64,000 nucleotides of DNA, from contig SSNP01000001.1 of NCBI GenBank assembly GCA_006937955.1, positions 3,326,383 through 3,390,382 of the forward strand, given 5' to 3'. This stretch comes from Pachypanchax playfairii (Eukaryota; Chordata; Actinopteri; Cyprinodontiformes; Aplocheilidae). Below the pieces are notes generated by a model that ran no database searches, was not told the origin of the DNA, and saw only the letters and a program-made list of their open reading frames with translations. Shown piece by piece: positions 47,801 through 60,600 of this stretch (position 1 is its first letter; the number at the start of each line of letters is the position of its first letter). The position numbers and the translations under genes are program-made.

Positions 47801-49223
47801 TCTTTCCAGCTTTGCAGCTATATTTACTGAAGTATTTCACAAGTTAAAATTCAGCCTTAAAAAGGACTAAAATAAAACAATGCAGCCAAACACATTAAGG
47901 ACGTCACTCAGCTGAAGAGCTCGACTCTAAAGCTTCTTAAATTGTTTTAAACTAAAATCCTGCAAAATAATTCNNNNNNNNNNNNNNNNNNNNNNNNNNN
48001 NNNNNNNNNNNNNNNNNNNNNNNNNNNNNNNNNNNNNNNNNNNNNNNNNNNNNNNNNNNNNNNNNNNNNNNNNNNNNNNNNNNNNNNNNNNNNNNNNNNN
48101 NNNNNNNNNNNNNNNNNNNNNNNNNNNNNNNNNNNNNNNNNNNNNNNNNNNNNNNNNNNNNNNNNNNNNNNNNNNNNNNNNNNNNNNNNNNNNNNNNNNN
48201 NNNNNNNNNNNNNNNNNNNNNNNNNNNNNNNNNNNNNNNNNNNNNNNNNNACTTGCTGCATTGAGACCTGATGTGGAGAAGAGTGAGTCATTTCAACAGT
48301 GTCTAATCCCATAAAACAGAAACTCCAATTTAACATGGAAGCAGCTCAGGAAATAATAGCGGAGGTTGTATGTGCAGCAAAGGAGTTCTGGAAGTATTAA
48401 CAGGTGTAAAACCTCCATAGAGTCTTAAAATGACAGCCTGAGGGGGGACAACAACGTTCTAGGGGTGGGACATCAAAAGCCATAGCAGAATTTCAGGAGT
48501 TTTATTGTGTTGTTTTGGTATACGGGTTATTTGTGTAAGAACAAAATACAGCAGAACGTGAGTTAGAGAGTAAACTTCTGATAAGGGCCAATTTCAATTT
48601 CTTATTTTACAGATATTTTGTTCTACAAAGGATAAAAAAAGAAAATGTGAAATATAATCTTTTAACATAATACTTAATAATGTTTTGACATAGTTAACAA
48701 TTGTTCACAGAATGTTTTCATACTTTGAGATATAATTAGACCACATTAAACTTTGTTCAACCCAAAAGGTGACTGGTTGAATTTACAAGAAAAAGAACTC
48801 TACTAACATTTAAAAGATTGCTCCCTGTATAACAAATACAAAGCTAAGGTTCTTCTTATGCAACCTGAGGTAAGAGTGAAACACCACATGTCACTTGAAA
48901 GCACTTAGCCTTACACAAACTGCCTCGGGAACATAAAATGTCATCGTTCAGCTTTCCAGAAACTGAAGATTTCAACACTTTCTGGGATGTCATTTTGTTG
49001 TTCACTCATCTTTCTTCACCAGACACTTACTGTCCCTCACTGATGTGTTTCTACATGTAACGTTTGTACCAGGCGGCAGCTGTCAATTTCACTGACATCT
49101 CTGCATCATCCTTCCTCGTTTCTTACCTGTTACAACACTGGGAATCTTGGTCATGAAGCTTTTGACAGTTCTGATAGGAACGCCCTCCGTCTCATCCTGA
49201 ATACGGGTAACAATGTCTTCAAT
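35213..49223 (-). CDS. rgs6: regulator of G-protein signalling 6 (16 coding exons, start exon not found)
   Basis: R7-family RGS protein. It binds G-beta-5 through its GGL domain and speeds GTP hydrolysis by G-alpha-i/o, on membranes with R7BP-type anchors. Exons in transcript order: 49223-49127, 46577-46527, 46277-46171, 45907-45856, 44835-44771, 44543-44467, 43513-43432, 43310-43236, 43063-42962, 42580-42519, 41768-41658, 40425-40300, 36726-36540, 36372-36283, 35825-35772, 35263-35213 (TGA). All have AG/GT borders and join in one frame to 462 residues. The choice of RGS6 over RGS7 rests on the TEMDIRKCRRMKNP segment, FQAPYFWPSNCW, INLDSHSYE and the LTGLMQSS tail. Roughly 30 N-terminal residues are absent; their exon was searched for between 49224 and 64000 and not found. 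No damage to the frame. Confidence 0.94.
36060..36270. repeat. dispersed repeat abutting the donor of an rgs6 exon
   Basis: The stretch including GGTGGCCATTTTGAAGTCGG and ACAAGAAAAACAATGGTGTG matches, as I recall it, a repeat that is very frequent in fish genomes. It ends about 12 bases inside the intron from the donor of the RGS-domain exon 36372-36283. Confidence 0.6.
36283..40425 (-). CDS. rgs6: rgs6 RGS domain (3 exons)
   Basis: Exons 40425-40300, 36726-36540 and 36372-36283. Marks are KKWGFSLEEALKDPAG, FLESEFSSENLRFWLAVQDL, FLAEGAPSSINLDSHSYE, GRYTYEDAQDHIYKLMKSDS and YPRFLRSNVYQDLL. The SSEN and NLDS positions that contact the G-alpha switch regions are intact, so GTPase-activating ability is expected. 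The domain is split by the 3.6 kb intron 36727-40299. Confidence 0.93.
37691..37861. mobile_element. diverged palindromic hAT-like MITE
   Basis: CGGGTCACTATCCTGTATG at the left and AACATGCAGGATGGTGGCCC then GGACACCCCTGG at the right are a degenerate inverted pair, related to the element at 32545-32737. Confidence 0.6.
39450..40205. mobile_element. decayed DNA transposon common in fish
   Basis: Starts AATCCTAATTCCCCCAAAG, then TTGGGACACTTTGTATAATG, and ends with ATTTATTTACATTTTACACA. Fish genomes carry many copies of an element with such ends (from memory). An internal 77-codon frame at 39728-39961 (+) with TLKSPPSIVEIIIKRFRKSE resembles the remnant frames in those copies. It is not intact. 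It ends about 95 bp from the rgs6 exon at 40300. Confidence 0.6.
41658..43063 (-). CDS. rgs6: rgs6 linker and GGL (G-gamma-like) domain
   Basis: Exon 43063-42962 encodes a variable, Ser/Thr/His/Lys-rich linker (SVYGLTEDGVLSQSPKHTTS and onward). Exons 42580-42519 and 41768-41658 encode the GGL helix: LDRHCMKMSKVADS, LITYTEQYVEYDPFL, and the Asn-Pro-Trp motif in PEPSNPWTSDD. The GGL domain is the G-beta-5 binding element and is needed for protein stability in this family. Confidence 0.92.
43236..44543 (-). CDS. rgs6: rgs6 DHEX helical region
   Basis: Exons 44543-44467, 43513-43432 and 43310-43236 encode ENLARLQRAFARKWEFIYMQ, then [28 protein letters not shown] and PGCVNTTEMDIRKCRR. These are near-identical to the R7 helical extension. 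The last of these exons separates RGS6 from RGS7. Confidence 0.92.
43853..43935 (-). repeat. fragment of a LINE-tail-type fish repeat
   Basis: GATAGACTGGTAACCTGTCC followed by GTGTGACCCCGCCTCTTACC and ACTGCTGGAGATAGACACC. It is the inverse of part of the element at 61612-61925. Confidence 0.6.
44771..49223 (-). CDS. rgs6: rgs6 DEP domain and start of DHEX
   Basis: The first five exons present encode DEP-domain sequence: IEDIVTRIQDETEGVPIRTV, KIPSVVTGADIVQWLMKNL, SLIAAQGYIFPISDHVLSL, KDDGTLYRFQAPYFWPSNCW, then NTDYAIYLCKRTMQNKTRLE. DEP and DHEX of R7 proteins contact the membrane anchor and G-beta-5. The intron 46578-49126 carries a transposable element and a sequencing gap. Confidence 0.92.
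46669..47234. mobile_element. 566-bp non-autonomous element with 22-bp perfect terminal inverted repeats (family 4)
   Basis: Starts TTAAAGCTATAGTGCGTAAC and ends with its exact inverse. It lies in the rgs6 intron 46578-49126. The interior is less AT-rich, with several CpGs, and its open frames overlap in different frames and directions without family resemblance. TTAA at both edges again suggests TTAA target use. Confidence 0.85.
47974..48250. other. assembly gap (277 N)
   Basis: A run of unknown bases in the rgs6 intron 46578-49126. The flanking exons are consecutive in frame, so no known coding exon is required inside it. Confidence 0.98.
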
Positions 49224-51148
49224 CTGCAGAAGAAGAAGACAAAGAAATTGTAGAGTAAGAACTAATTGGAATATAAGAAAGGTCTATTATTAAAGTCTGC
49301 ATTGCAACACCAATAACAATTGTAACTTCCACTATTAAGCATGTTTATGTGAAATACTGCAGTTAGATTTAATTTTGATTGGGTTCAATCAAGCTGACAG
49401 AAATTAAACAAACCTGATGTATTTTATAAAAAATCTAATCAAGACTAGCAGAAGATATTTCGATGTTTCACCTGTCCCGTCATACTGGGACAAGTCTCCC
49501 AGGATTTATCAACCAGGAGGGTTTGTGTAGCACTGTGCACCGTTTCTTCTGAACAGCAGTAATGTAAGCTGTCTGCATGGGTGCAGTTTGTAAACTGCTT
49601 CATACTTTATATCAAGTAAATAGTTTTAAGTCTGCAAGCTGAAATTCAGACTGAGCTGGATCATGTACTCTGTGTTGCCACTTTTCATTCTCATAAAATC
49701 ACAGATGTCCATCCGATTTATTGTGCAGTGCATTTTTTCATGACAGATGTGGACAATATGTATTTGCAAGACAATTAAAAAACATTTTCAAACAATAACC
49801 CAATATATTTTCTCTCATCTGAGAGACGTGAGTGTAAAGCTGCATGAAACTTGTCTTCTCTCTCTTTACCTTTGATATCACTCTGTGGAAAGTCATCTTC
49901 ACTGACGTGTTTCCCTTCGGTAGCTATATATTCTACATTTCTTATGAATTATTTGTTTTCTGAAATTCAAAATGGCATCCAGCTGTCCAACTACAGTGGC
50001 TGGATTAGCTTTTTAAAGGTAATATTTAGCTCTACTCTTACTCTTTCTCTGAAATCCAAAACATCAGCAAACAAATTGTACATGATTAAACTACTTACTT
50101 TTTATTGGGATGTAGAAACACAGAACAAAATGTATTTAAGGAACTTTTTTAGCTAAGAAATCATGACAGCAGTTGGAATTTAAACGACACATTTTTGGTC
50201 TTTTATCAGCACAGATGTTGAATCAAACCAGATTCTGTAGTAATTAAATAACAATTTAAAGTATTTTGCTTTTGATTGCAGGGTTGGGATCGTCTCTTGG
50301 TACAGATGCTTTTTGTTGCATCAGGAAGGAGAAGTTAGTCGTTTTGGAGACTGTTGTTACAACTCAGCAGCTATATATACACCCTAATTCAAACCCTGAC
50401 CTGGGAGGATGAGAAAGGAGGCGGTGGCTGCATTTACTTTTCACACACTGATCATAAAATAATTCAAGGAAAATAGAAAAAAAAACTCTTATATTTGGAC
50501 ACTTATTAACATGCACAGAGCTCGTACTCTGAGAGAACACATTCAGCTTCTTGTGCCTCTCCAGCACAAACTGTACGTCTTCCTGCTGTGTGAAGTTCTG
50601 ACCTTTTTAGCTTTGAGTATATATTTTTTTGTGTGTGCAAGCGAGCTGTCAGTGGAATAGAGTTCTAACAGGCACCCACAATGGGTCAACACTTGCATGA
50701 CTACTTCCACAATAAGCTCATCCAGACTGCATTAAATGTACACAGTTTTAGCACTTTTTTCATTCATTAAAAGTAGTTTTAGATTTATTCTGAAGTCTTT
50801 GTAACACAGATCAAAACATTTGTCAATTTAAAAAGCTGTTTTTTTTTATATGTGTTGCTTACACTGATGCCTGAAAATATGTATAAGCACTTCTGCTGAT
50901 TCTGCATTTTGAAATGAAGGTTGTTAGTTAAAAAAAATTAAAAAACTCTACAGCACAAGACAAATGAATCTCTTTCAGAAGAGCTAAAAAGAACTCAAGC
51001 AGGAGATCTCATTTGGTTTAGGGATTTCTGAATAGCACAGCTTGATGAAGGCGCTGTCTTTAGTTCTGCACACAATCCTATTTTACATCTCCATCACTCA
51101 TACTCATAACTGATTGGCAAAGTCTTTTATTTTGTGCCAGAGTTTAAC

Positions 51149-51661
51149 TTAAAGAGGCCATTTCATACAAATTTCTGGACTTTGTGGTTATTTCTTAAGT
51201 ATTAACCAGTAATATGAAACATTTTATATCTAAAAAACATCAGGAAACACTGATTAACAGACCTTTCAATCTGTCTGCATTAAAATTCGGGTGGTTCCGG
51301 CTCCTTCCATCAGGCCTCTAGCAGCAGCTCGTTCATATTAATTATTCGGATTTGCTGGACTCTGATTGGCTAACAAACTAGCCTATAAGAGCAAGGAATA
51401 CTGTTTTTCTGCCCCGCTGTGCATGGCAACGTTACACGAACACAAACTAACGAACAAAGGAGTTGTGACGAAACAGATACAGGCCGTTCGGACTCGGGAA
51501 AACTCTGGTTTTATCTCCACCTGCGTAGTTTGAGAGATTAAAACTGAAAGAGAAGTTGTTGACCTGTTTTCACACCCAATATGAAGGTAAGAACACCTGT
51601 GGAGCTAAAATATTCAACAAAAACCTCAGAAAAATCGTTTTTAATGGAAGGGCCTCTTTAA
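51149..51661 (+). mobile_element. non-autonomous element, family 2, copy 3
   Basis: 513 bp with TTAAAGAGGCC at the left and GGGCCTCTTTAA at the right. It shares GTTGTTGACCTGTTTTCACA and AAGGTAAGAACACCTGTGG with the inverted pair at 31337-32337. No coding capacity. Confidence 0.85.
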
Positions 51662-54600
51662 AAAAACACACCCTTAGAATGAGTATACGGCAAATTAAAA
51701 TTTTAGAAGTGTCCAAAAACTCAGACTACAAGCAAAATTTATATAATCTAAATTATGTTACGTTTGGAAGCCAGGCCACTTTTTCCTCAAACTATAACTA
51801 ATCTAGTTTGTGCCAAGGTGAGCTAGTTTTCTCTTGATTGGGAGTTGTACTCAACTTTTTGCTGAACTACTATTAAACATCAGGCTGACACTAAAACTGA
51901 AGCTGCATATGTAAAGAAGGGACTGAGAAGCTAACAGCTAGTCACAGAAAATAGATTAAGTAAATTCACTTTGTTACTTCTCCTGCTGTAATTGTTTGAT
52001 TCAAACTCATCTTTATTTATTTAATCTGAGGTCAGTCCAAGAAATTAACAGAAGAGTAAAATTTTCACCAAAAAAATCTAATGAGCTGTACAATTAAACA
52101 AAATATAGCAACAATAGAAAATGGAACAGGGCAATGTGATGGTTAAGTATAACTAACCCTGTCTTTAATGGGGGAAGAACTATAACTGAGTGGCAAAAAA
52201 CTTGGTGTACCTTATTATCAAGTGCTAACATTTACTGAATATTCAGCCTTTAGACTAATGAGAATTATACACGAGTATTTGAAAAGGGAACGACCCCTGG
52301 AGCTGACCACATAAACCCATGTGAAGAGGCCATAATGACTCACAGCTGAGACTGAAACCCGACATGCTCGGAGCAGGTCAACAAAAGTATTGCCGTAAAA
52401 CTGCTTCAGCTGAATTCCTGACCCTGAAACAACTGCAATTAGCCTTTCTTTGCACAAGGAGAAATCTGTGAAAGAGAAGACAGACTGTTTCTATAATGAA
52501 GCATATACATCCTGCTGAGAGAGAAAATGTCAGCCATGACCATGAGGGGTGGCAATTTATTTGTCGTGCTACCTGGGTAGCACATTTTAGAAAAGAAAAA
52601 AAATTGTTACTCAGAACCATGAAGCTCCATGCCATCGCCACGGCGACAATTTAACATGCTGACAGATCGATATGAGCTGGACTGAGAGAAAGCTGGAAAA
52701 CAAGCTAACAGCTGACTCAAAATATAGTTTTCTGGCTCAACATCCTTGTTGACAGAATAGAACAACTTTAACACATCTGAGTTTTTACCAATGGATTTAA
52801 GTTTTTGTCAAATTAAGGTATAAATTCCCCAACTTCAGGAAGATAAATAGAGGGACACAACAACAGTTTGTTACTAAGGAACAAAAAGTAAAACAGATTA
52901 TATCTATTTTACTCTGAGGTTAACTGCAACCAGATTTCCCTTTTTTTTTAAGACTGACACATCATAAAATAATAAAATTTGATGATGTCAGTTTTAGTGT
53001 TAGTAATAGTGGAAACGTCAGATATATTTTATCCATAGACCATGACAAAAAGAGAAGATTTTGAATATTCAGTCCCCAACAAAACACTTTCTACTGAAAT
53101 TACCTTCAAAAGATCCTGAACAATCAACTGATTGCAACATATTGCTCTTTGCTTTGAGTGGCACTTGCACAGTGACAAGAAACACTTAGAAAAGGTCAAG
53201 TGCAAACCAAAAAGAACCGGACACGGGAGGGTGTATGAAAGGAATAACTGAAAGCTCCCAAACAGATGCAAACTGTTCAAACATTCCTTTCATGTTAAAT
53301 CTATTCACCTGCTGCTTTTTGTTCAGATTTCAGAACTTTTAGGTTAAAGTTTTTCTTTTAGTAATGCTGTTTTCTTCCAACATATTGAAAGCATAGCCAC
53401 AGATTGCATCTGTTTCACCCCATTAGAATCACAATGGATTTTAAGGTATTAGAAGGTCATTCCCGGGCAGACTTTTTTTTTTTTCGGCTTCTTTATTTCA
53501 CTACTTTTCATTGGAACTCTGTATCTCTCATCTGTCTTTGAACAATAGAAGAACTCTAATATATTAGTTTTGTAAATCCCCAGAACAGAGATTGTCTAGA
53601 TTTCTGCAATAGGATGAAATCTTTAACATTAAGGTGAAAAAGTTTAATGAAATGTTTTTCTACACTGATTTTTATCCAAATATAGCTATAAATAACACAA
53701 AAAAAATCCCACTACCATAATACCTGTTTAAATTCATGATATTGACATTTTTATACCAAGATAAAAAACTTGAGATTTTCATTCTTTCCTATAAAAATAA
53801 TACATTTGTTTTGAATTTGGCATTCTGAAATAAGAGAACTTGGATGATCTCATATTCTGTCCGACATCTCATGCAAGACAGTATCTTTCTACCTCTGAGA
53901 GGAAAATTACCAGGAAAGATCAAATTAGTTTCAAAATGAACATTATAAAGAAAGAGTGTGTGTTAGCGCAAGCTGTCACACAAGTATCAAATGAATAGGG
54001 GTTCTGAGTGAGTGGGTGTAATGACTCATCGCGAGGATGGTAAAACCGCTTGTCTGAGGAGTGTACGGGTTTCTGTCTGAAGGTCAGTTACGATGGCGAT
54101 GTGACAGTGATCAGTCCTGCTGGTTTTAGCTCGCCGCACCTGGCAGCAGGGTGACATGACTGTTAATGGAAGTGTAATGACAAGAGGATGGCTTTTACCA
54201 CAGCTGACTGCCGATGCTTCTCTGACAGCTGATTCCATCTCAAAGTACTTTTTCAGGCTTGTTGAGATTTCCAAGTGAGTGCAGAGATTTCAAACTGTCT
54301 TTGTAAAAATAGAACTGCTATCCGTTCAATAGAGGTTGATAGATTTGAGCAGCTGAAAGAAAGTGCAACACATTCTTTCACTTTTTGACTTTGACAAAGT
54401 GGAAAAAAAAAAACCTTTTGTACTTTGAGCAAAGGTGTGCAGCAGATTCAGATACAGAGAGAAACGTGATAATTTGTCTCAGTGAACGCGGTGCAATCCA
54501 TCTCAAGTAGCCTGTGGGGAAATAAAGATTCTTCAAATCTGCTTAATGGTGTATGTGACTTCAACAACCTTGACAGTGAAATGCTTTGTATTCTGAATAC

Positions 54601-57189
54601 AAATGCAACTCTAGGCACTTGTTTTGTAAAATCATTGTACTCCTATATTATCTGATTTGATGCTGAAGCATATTATTCCCACAGAGTCCAAAGACCTAGA
54701 CTTCCTAAGAGAAGAACATAAACTCAATAAAAACTGATCAATGGAACTTCTGATTGGCTGGTAACTTGAATATCTCTCAGCCACAGTGGCTGGGGATTTC
54801 AAAAGTTATTGTAGAGCCCTGATGACAAGTAGTAGCCAGATGTTGCTGATCACAGCTGCAGGTGTTTGCACTTTTATAAAAAGCAGACATTTTGACAGTT
54901 TGCTAACTTGAAGCATCACAGCATTTACAAAGTTCACATGAGACAAGAACTCTGCTGCAACGTAAGAAAATCCACCAGAACATGATGTCTCTGTGGGATT
55001 TTGGCAAGATTTTACTAGTATTGCAGGATCTTTTAGTGAGTAACGTGATGTGATCATGTCATTTGTAGAAACTTTCCGTTTATGGAGAGATTGTGATGAG
55101 GGTGCAGGGGGACAGCTTGTAAATACTGGAAAATAGCAAGTAAAACCTAATTAATAAATACTAAAAGAATAGCAGCACCATGCTGCCCACACACTAAAGG
55201 TGGTTTTCCAAGGAGAAAATCTTTCAGCAATGAACATAGAAAATTACTGATAATATTCAATGTGAGGGTTCTAAAATAATTTCCTAATAACCCATTGTAC
55301 TTGATGCACTGTATTTTTACACATCCTTATATAAAAATCCAAATAGAGCATTTGGGCGTGAACATCTTATGCTAGTTGTCAAGCACAAGGGTGACAGGTT
55401 CATTATTTGGGCTTTACTGTATCTACAGTAAAGTACATTGAATCTACAATAGAAAGGATGTAAAAAAGATTACAAACAAATAAAATGCCAATAAATGTTG
55501 ATGAAATTAAGTTATGTTATAAGAAGATTGAATAAAATCAGTAGATTGTGGTACTATTTTATGATTATCATTACCTAGTATAGAAATGCATGTATGAAAG
55601 GGTAAACGGCAGATATAAGGAATGACATTATGTGAAGAAGCTGCAAAAGGGCAGTTGTTGCCACTGGAAATAAAGCTGGGAAGCCGTCCTTATCCGAGTC
55701 CCAGAAGGACAACTGTTTTCATTCTAAGTGTCAAACTATATTTTTAGGCAATGCCCAGGAGAACTTGAAGTCCCTTGTCTCTTGCAGAAAGCAATTCCCT
55801 TATTATCATCAGGTGATTGTTGCTGATACAGATTCCTGCTGAAAGACTTCAACTCTGTTAATGCCGGGCTGAGAGTGTCTGTCCCTTGGAAGACAATCAT
55901 AATCTGGAATGTGAACAAAAACATATTGGTTTGATTTGATGTTTTGCAGTTGTATTTTTAAGACCCTCACACAGTTTTGAGTAATATCAGCTATAAATAA
56001 AAATTTCTGACCAAAAACAAAAAACAGAAACAACCCTCTGGTCACACAAAGAGGTCAAAGTTGATTGGGTTTATTCTTTAGTGCAAAACTCAATTGCAGA
56101 CTGAAGAAAATGAACTGAGGCCAAACACTCTCAAAGCAATAATCAGTTCAGAAGTTTCCACTGCTCTTGTGAGGAATATCAGCAGAACTGACCTCAAAGT
56201 CAAACAAATTCAGAGCAAATATTTATCACAAAGAAAAGCTGATTATTTCTATTTGGCGTGTTTGCTCATACAGGGGCCAAAATCCAACCACAATAATTCA
56301 TATCGAGTCTATATTTCAGCTGATTTCTCCTCTTCTTTGTATAAAAGACGTTTTTATTTAAAGTCCGTTCCACCACAGGTTGCTGTAACACTCAGCTATC
56401 CAATTAAAATATTGTAAAAAACAATAAAATAAAGTTTAAAATGTTAATCTTGAATGTTTCATCATTATATCCAGTTTTACCACAAAATGTATATTTATTT
56501 TCCTTTTAGAGAAGGTAGTACTGTCCTTTTATCCTGTCCATCTATGTTCATGTAACATAAAGTATGTCATACTTATAGTTCCAAAATTTAAATGTTTATT
56601 TTTTTAGCTTTATTTTTGGTGCCAGGAAGCAAAAGAGAATTTAAACTGAGAAACTACCTTTTAAACTACAATTAAATAAGGAAACTTTTAGCATTTTATT
56701 TTACAGATGAAGTTGACTTCATTTTGAATTAACTCTATTAAATGGGTGTTTTCCTGCAGAAGGATCAGAGAGGAAAGAGATGTGTGGGGAGCCTGACAGG
56801 TCGAATGGGTTGGTCACACCCAAAGGAAAGAAGTGCTCACAAAGACACGGACTGCAGCTAGTTGTAACATGTCAAGCTAAAACGAAATCCTTAAAAAGCA
56901 AAACCGGAAAAGTATTTTGAAGAGTATTTTTTTTATCTTACCAAATACTTCAGTGACTCAATTTTAAAAACCAGGAAGAACCAAAAAAAAAATGACGAGA
57001 ATATTAATTGAGGTTTTTGAGATCTCAGAGTATCTGTATTATTGAAAACACCTCAACTGTCTGTTCTATAGAAATGGCAGAGATCCATTTTAACTATGTT
57101 TTGATGGTATTTTCCTTTTTAAAAAATATATATGTTTTTTGGCTTAATTTACATATTTCTCAGTAATCCTCCTGAATCCTGCACTTACA

Positions 57190-57661
57190 GCAGCTGCTCC
57201 ATTCTCTCCTGGAAAACAACTGACTCGTAACATAGTGACATAATGCTGTCAAACCAGGAAGTACCCGGCATGTCCGCGCTGCCCCTGCAAATTAAACACA
57301 CGCCCCCTTTTTCACAGGCGCGAGCTTCGAGAGTCCGAGGCATGAAGCACCACCGTTTTGTATGATTTTGCTCTTAAAAATGTCTCGGCGAAAATGTGCA
57401 TTAGGCTGCGAGAGTTCACTTTATTCACGTAGCTGGAAACTACGTCATTAAATGGGCGGCACTCAATGGAGGGGGAGGCGGGATTTTAGGTAAACCGAGC
57501 GTCTTATTTCCAGGTTGATGAGTAACTCCAGGATAAGTTATATTTCAGGACAGATGAAGACCATATAACACCAACTGTAACATTTTAACATACTGTATGT
57601 GCCTATGCCAGATGTTGAAAGCTGTAAAATAGCAGGATACAGGACCTTTAATATGATGTTG
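57190..57661. repeat. GC/CpG-enriched segment, probable repeat ending in CCTTTAA
   Basis: The stretch about 57240-57500 has many CpGs (for example CATGTCCGCGCTGCCCC and AGGCGCGAGCTTCGAGAG), unlike its AT-rich surroundings. The right end AGGACCTTTAA looks like the inverse of the TTAAAGG termini seen elsewhere here. No matching left terminus was found, so a truncated element is likely but not shown. Confidence 0.45.
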
Positions 57662-60600
57662 CTCTTAGTTATGAAACTTTAAAATCATGAATCCTTGTTC
57701 TTAAATTTTGAAACTATTAGTCAAATGCAAACAGCTACAATATTTGAGTATTTTCAGCTGACAATATGAAGATCATAAGAGAATTTAATGTGGTTTTGAA
57801 ACAAACTGATGACAGACTGATAACATTGTTTCAAAAACCACTTACCTGGAAATACTCGTGCTTGTTTAACATTCATGTTCTTCTAAGAAAATATCACGGC
57901 AGACAACATGACGCCTTGTACGCTGTGCCGCAAATATTGACTGCAGCAAAATATGTTGACTTGATATAAAGTTAGAATTAAACCCAGGTCTGCATGAAAG
58001 CAAAGGAGAGGCGTGTGGGTGTTTGGAAATGGGTCTCATTATATCTGAAGATGAAGCAAAGAGCCTCCGAGTGAGTGCCAAAATACTTCTCAGAAAAACT
58101 GTCATAAAATTGCATTCCCACTCACATGTAGAGACAGAAGAGATTAAAAACAAAATGTTTGTATTCTTTAATCAAAAGAGCCTCTAAGAATTATATGATT
58201 TCACACAAAAACAAACAAGCTCACTAGTTTTTGTCTCTTTTGACAAATGTCAGATTTTTCTGACATAAAAACAAAAAATGGATTATACAAACAGCTGTAA
58301 AATCAGAAACCCCATTACAATCCCACGTGTGGGTCGATGACAGGCGTCTGGGTTCTAGGATGTGAAACTGAAGAATAAGACAACTAAATGCTGATGGTAC
58401 AATAGGTCCCTCTTTAGATTGTATTGCACACCACTGTATACTGCTCACCTGTGGTATGAAAAAATTAACCGTGGCCTACAATGATAGCATGAGGCTAATG
58501 CTGAAAGCCTCAACGAGCTCCAGTGCAAGCCACATGTTTGTCTCTATTGGGGTGCCTACCTGCTCTGCTGTCCTACGTAAGATAATGTACAGATTCATGT
58601 GTAGGGTTACAGGGACAGAGAATGGTCTGATTGATGGTTCAGCTAATCCTGTACGCAGTTCTGTCAGATTTTTATCAATGCTGTGGAATCATTAGTGAAA
58701 TCGTCTGTATGTCAGACACTGAACATGCAGTGGATGATGTGTATGTGTGGGTACAATTATGTGTGAGCATGTTGTGTCTGTATACATTACTACATACTCT
58801 GCTATTGCCCTCCTTTTTTATTTATTTATTTTTGTATTCTTATTGTATTTTTGTAATATGGATCCCCCTGGGTCTGAAATAAAGACATCATTAATTAGAG
58901 CAGCTTACGTGCTGCTTCTGCATGAGACAGTCAGCACCAAGATCTAAAAGCAGGTAAAAGACTCAGATTTCTTTGGAAATAGACATTAATAGCTCGGAGA
59001 TCATCAGTCTTCTCCTTCACCTCCATCATTTCATAGCTTTACTCACGTTTTGTGTTCATCTTTAAAAGCAAAGAATTTCTACAGTATAAAGGAAAGATTA
59101 AAGTCTAAATCAAAGATACTTTAATAATACTCTTCATTTACTCTTGCTTAACAAATTTGATAAAGACACTGATGAAAATCTAAAAAAGAATCAGGTGAAA
59201 TGTGCAAATTAGAGACCAAGAAAGACATTTGAGTCTTTAAAAATGTTTATGTATTACTCTCCCGCATCGCTGACTTTCTGCACAAATTAAGCACTAACAT
59301 GCATCATAACCCATAAAACACTAGATCATTATTCAGGATTCTCGCTCGTCCTGAAAGTTATTTCCTGGCAGCTATTCTGTTTTGTACAAGTGCTAAAAGA
59401 AACAATAATAAATTCAATTAGTTCAGAATTTCAATTGGGACAATTAATTCCACACTATGCCCGGGAGGATGTCTTTAAAGAAACATCTATTTATTCTTCC
59501 TCTGAACAAACTTTAGATACTTTCATTTCAGATAATGGGAATAAACTAGATCCCTAAATGTATGTTTCTAGAAATACAAATTACGCACTGAAATACTTTT
59601 TTTCTCAGCTGTCTTATAACTCCTATAGAAATCTGAGATTTTCCATCCGCTGGTCATCTTAGAAGCGTTTTCGGGGCCGTGACTTCACCTGCAGCTTTTA
59701 TTAGTCTGATTGGAATCACTGAACACAACACAGTCTGAAATCAGCAGTAAATTTCATCCTCTGAGAATCTGTCAAAATGTATAATTCATATTATCAAACA
59801 TCTTTTGTTCTATACAATCAAACCACAATCGTGAATCTAATCCGGCAGGACTCGAGTTTGTGAAGTGGTTAAAAACGCTAGTTTGGTAAAACCCTTGAGC
59901 AGAAAACTGGAGGATTTAGTCTATTGCTGCATATATAACTGTAAAAAAGTTTAAAAAATGAAACATTTTCTTGGTTGTAATTATCTAATATCTAGTATTG
60001 TATCTGGTGGGCAAACAAAAAGCCCCCCCCCGATGTTCAAGGTGCCAAAACAGATTTTCTCTGCCATTGTTAAGAGACTCATATTTCAGCATGTCACTAT
60101 GGATTTCCATTGATTGCTGTGATTAACTAGCTGGTAGCTGATAGGCTGAGAGACAATAGAACATCAGACTCTTCAGGTCATGCGTGTTCCACATTAGTCC
60201 ACCAGTTTATTCTGTTAGCAGGTGCAACTTTCCTGTTAGTTTTACCATTAAACTCTGGAGCAGCTGCTTTTACACTGGAGCCAGAATACTTTGCAAATGA
60301 ACAAACGAGTTGGGCCATGAGGTTTAACGCTCACCATGGAGTGTTTGTTCTGATTTTAAAAGGGCATGTCTGCCATTCTCTCATCTGAAAGACATGTTTT
60401 CTAAACAACACTGCAGTGAAACTGTGGCTGTGTACCACAGCAGAGCTGCAGAGCTCCTGGACACTCATTTCTACTAACTTTCCTCTTCGTCCTGCACTAT
60501 AGCAATTAACTGCAATAACGAACCTTTACAACCTACACGTGAAAAGACAGCTAACTTCAACTAATCAAATCTGAAAAGTCGTTATCAAGAATTCAAAGGG

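Noticed and set aside
47947..48336. 129-codon open frame on the - strand
   Set aside because: Most of it is the run of unknown bases, so it is an artefact of the gap.
57866..58153. Candidate rgs6 upstream exon with a GTAAGT donor near 57845 (- strand)
   Set aside because: The encoded peptide has no resemblance to an R7 N terminus and the reading frame to the next exon is not supported.
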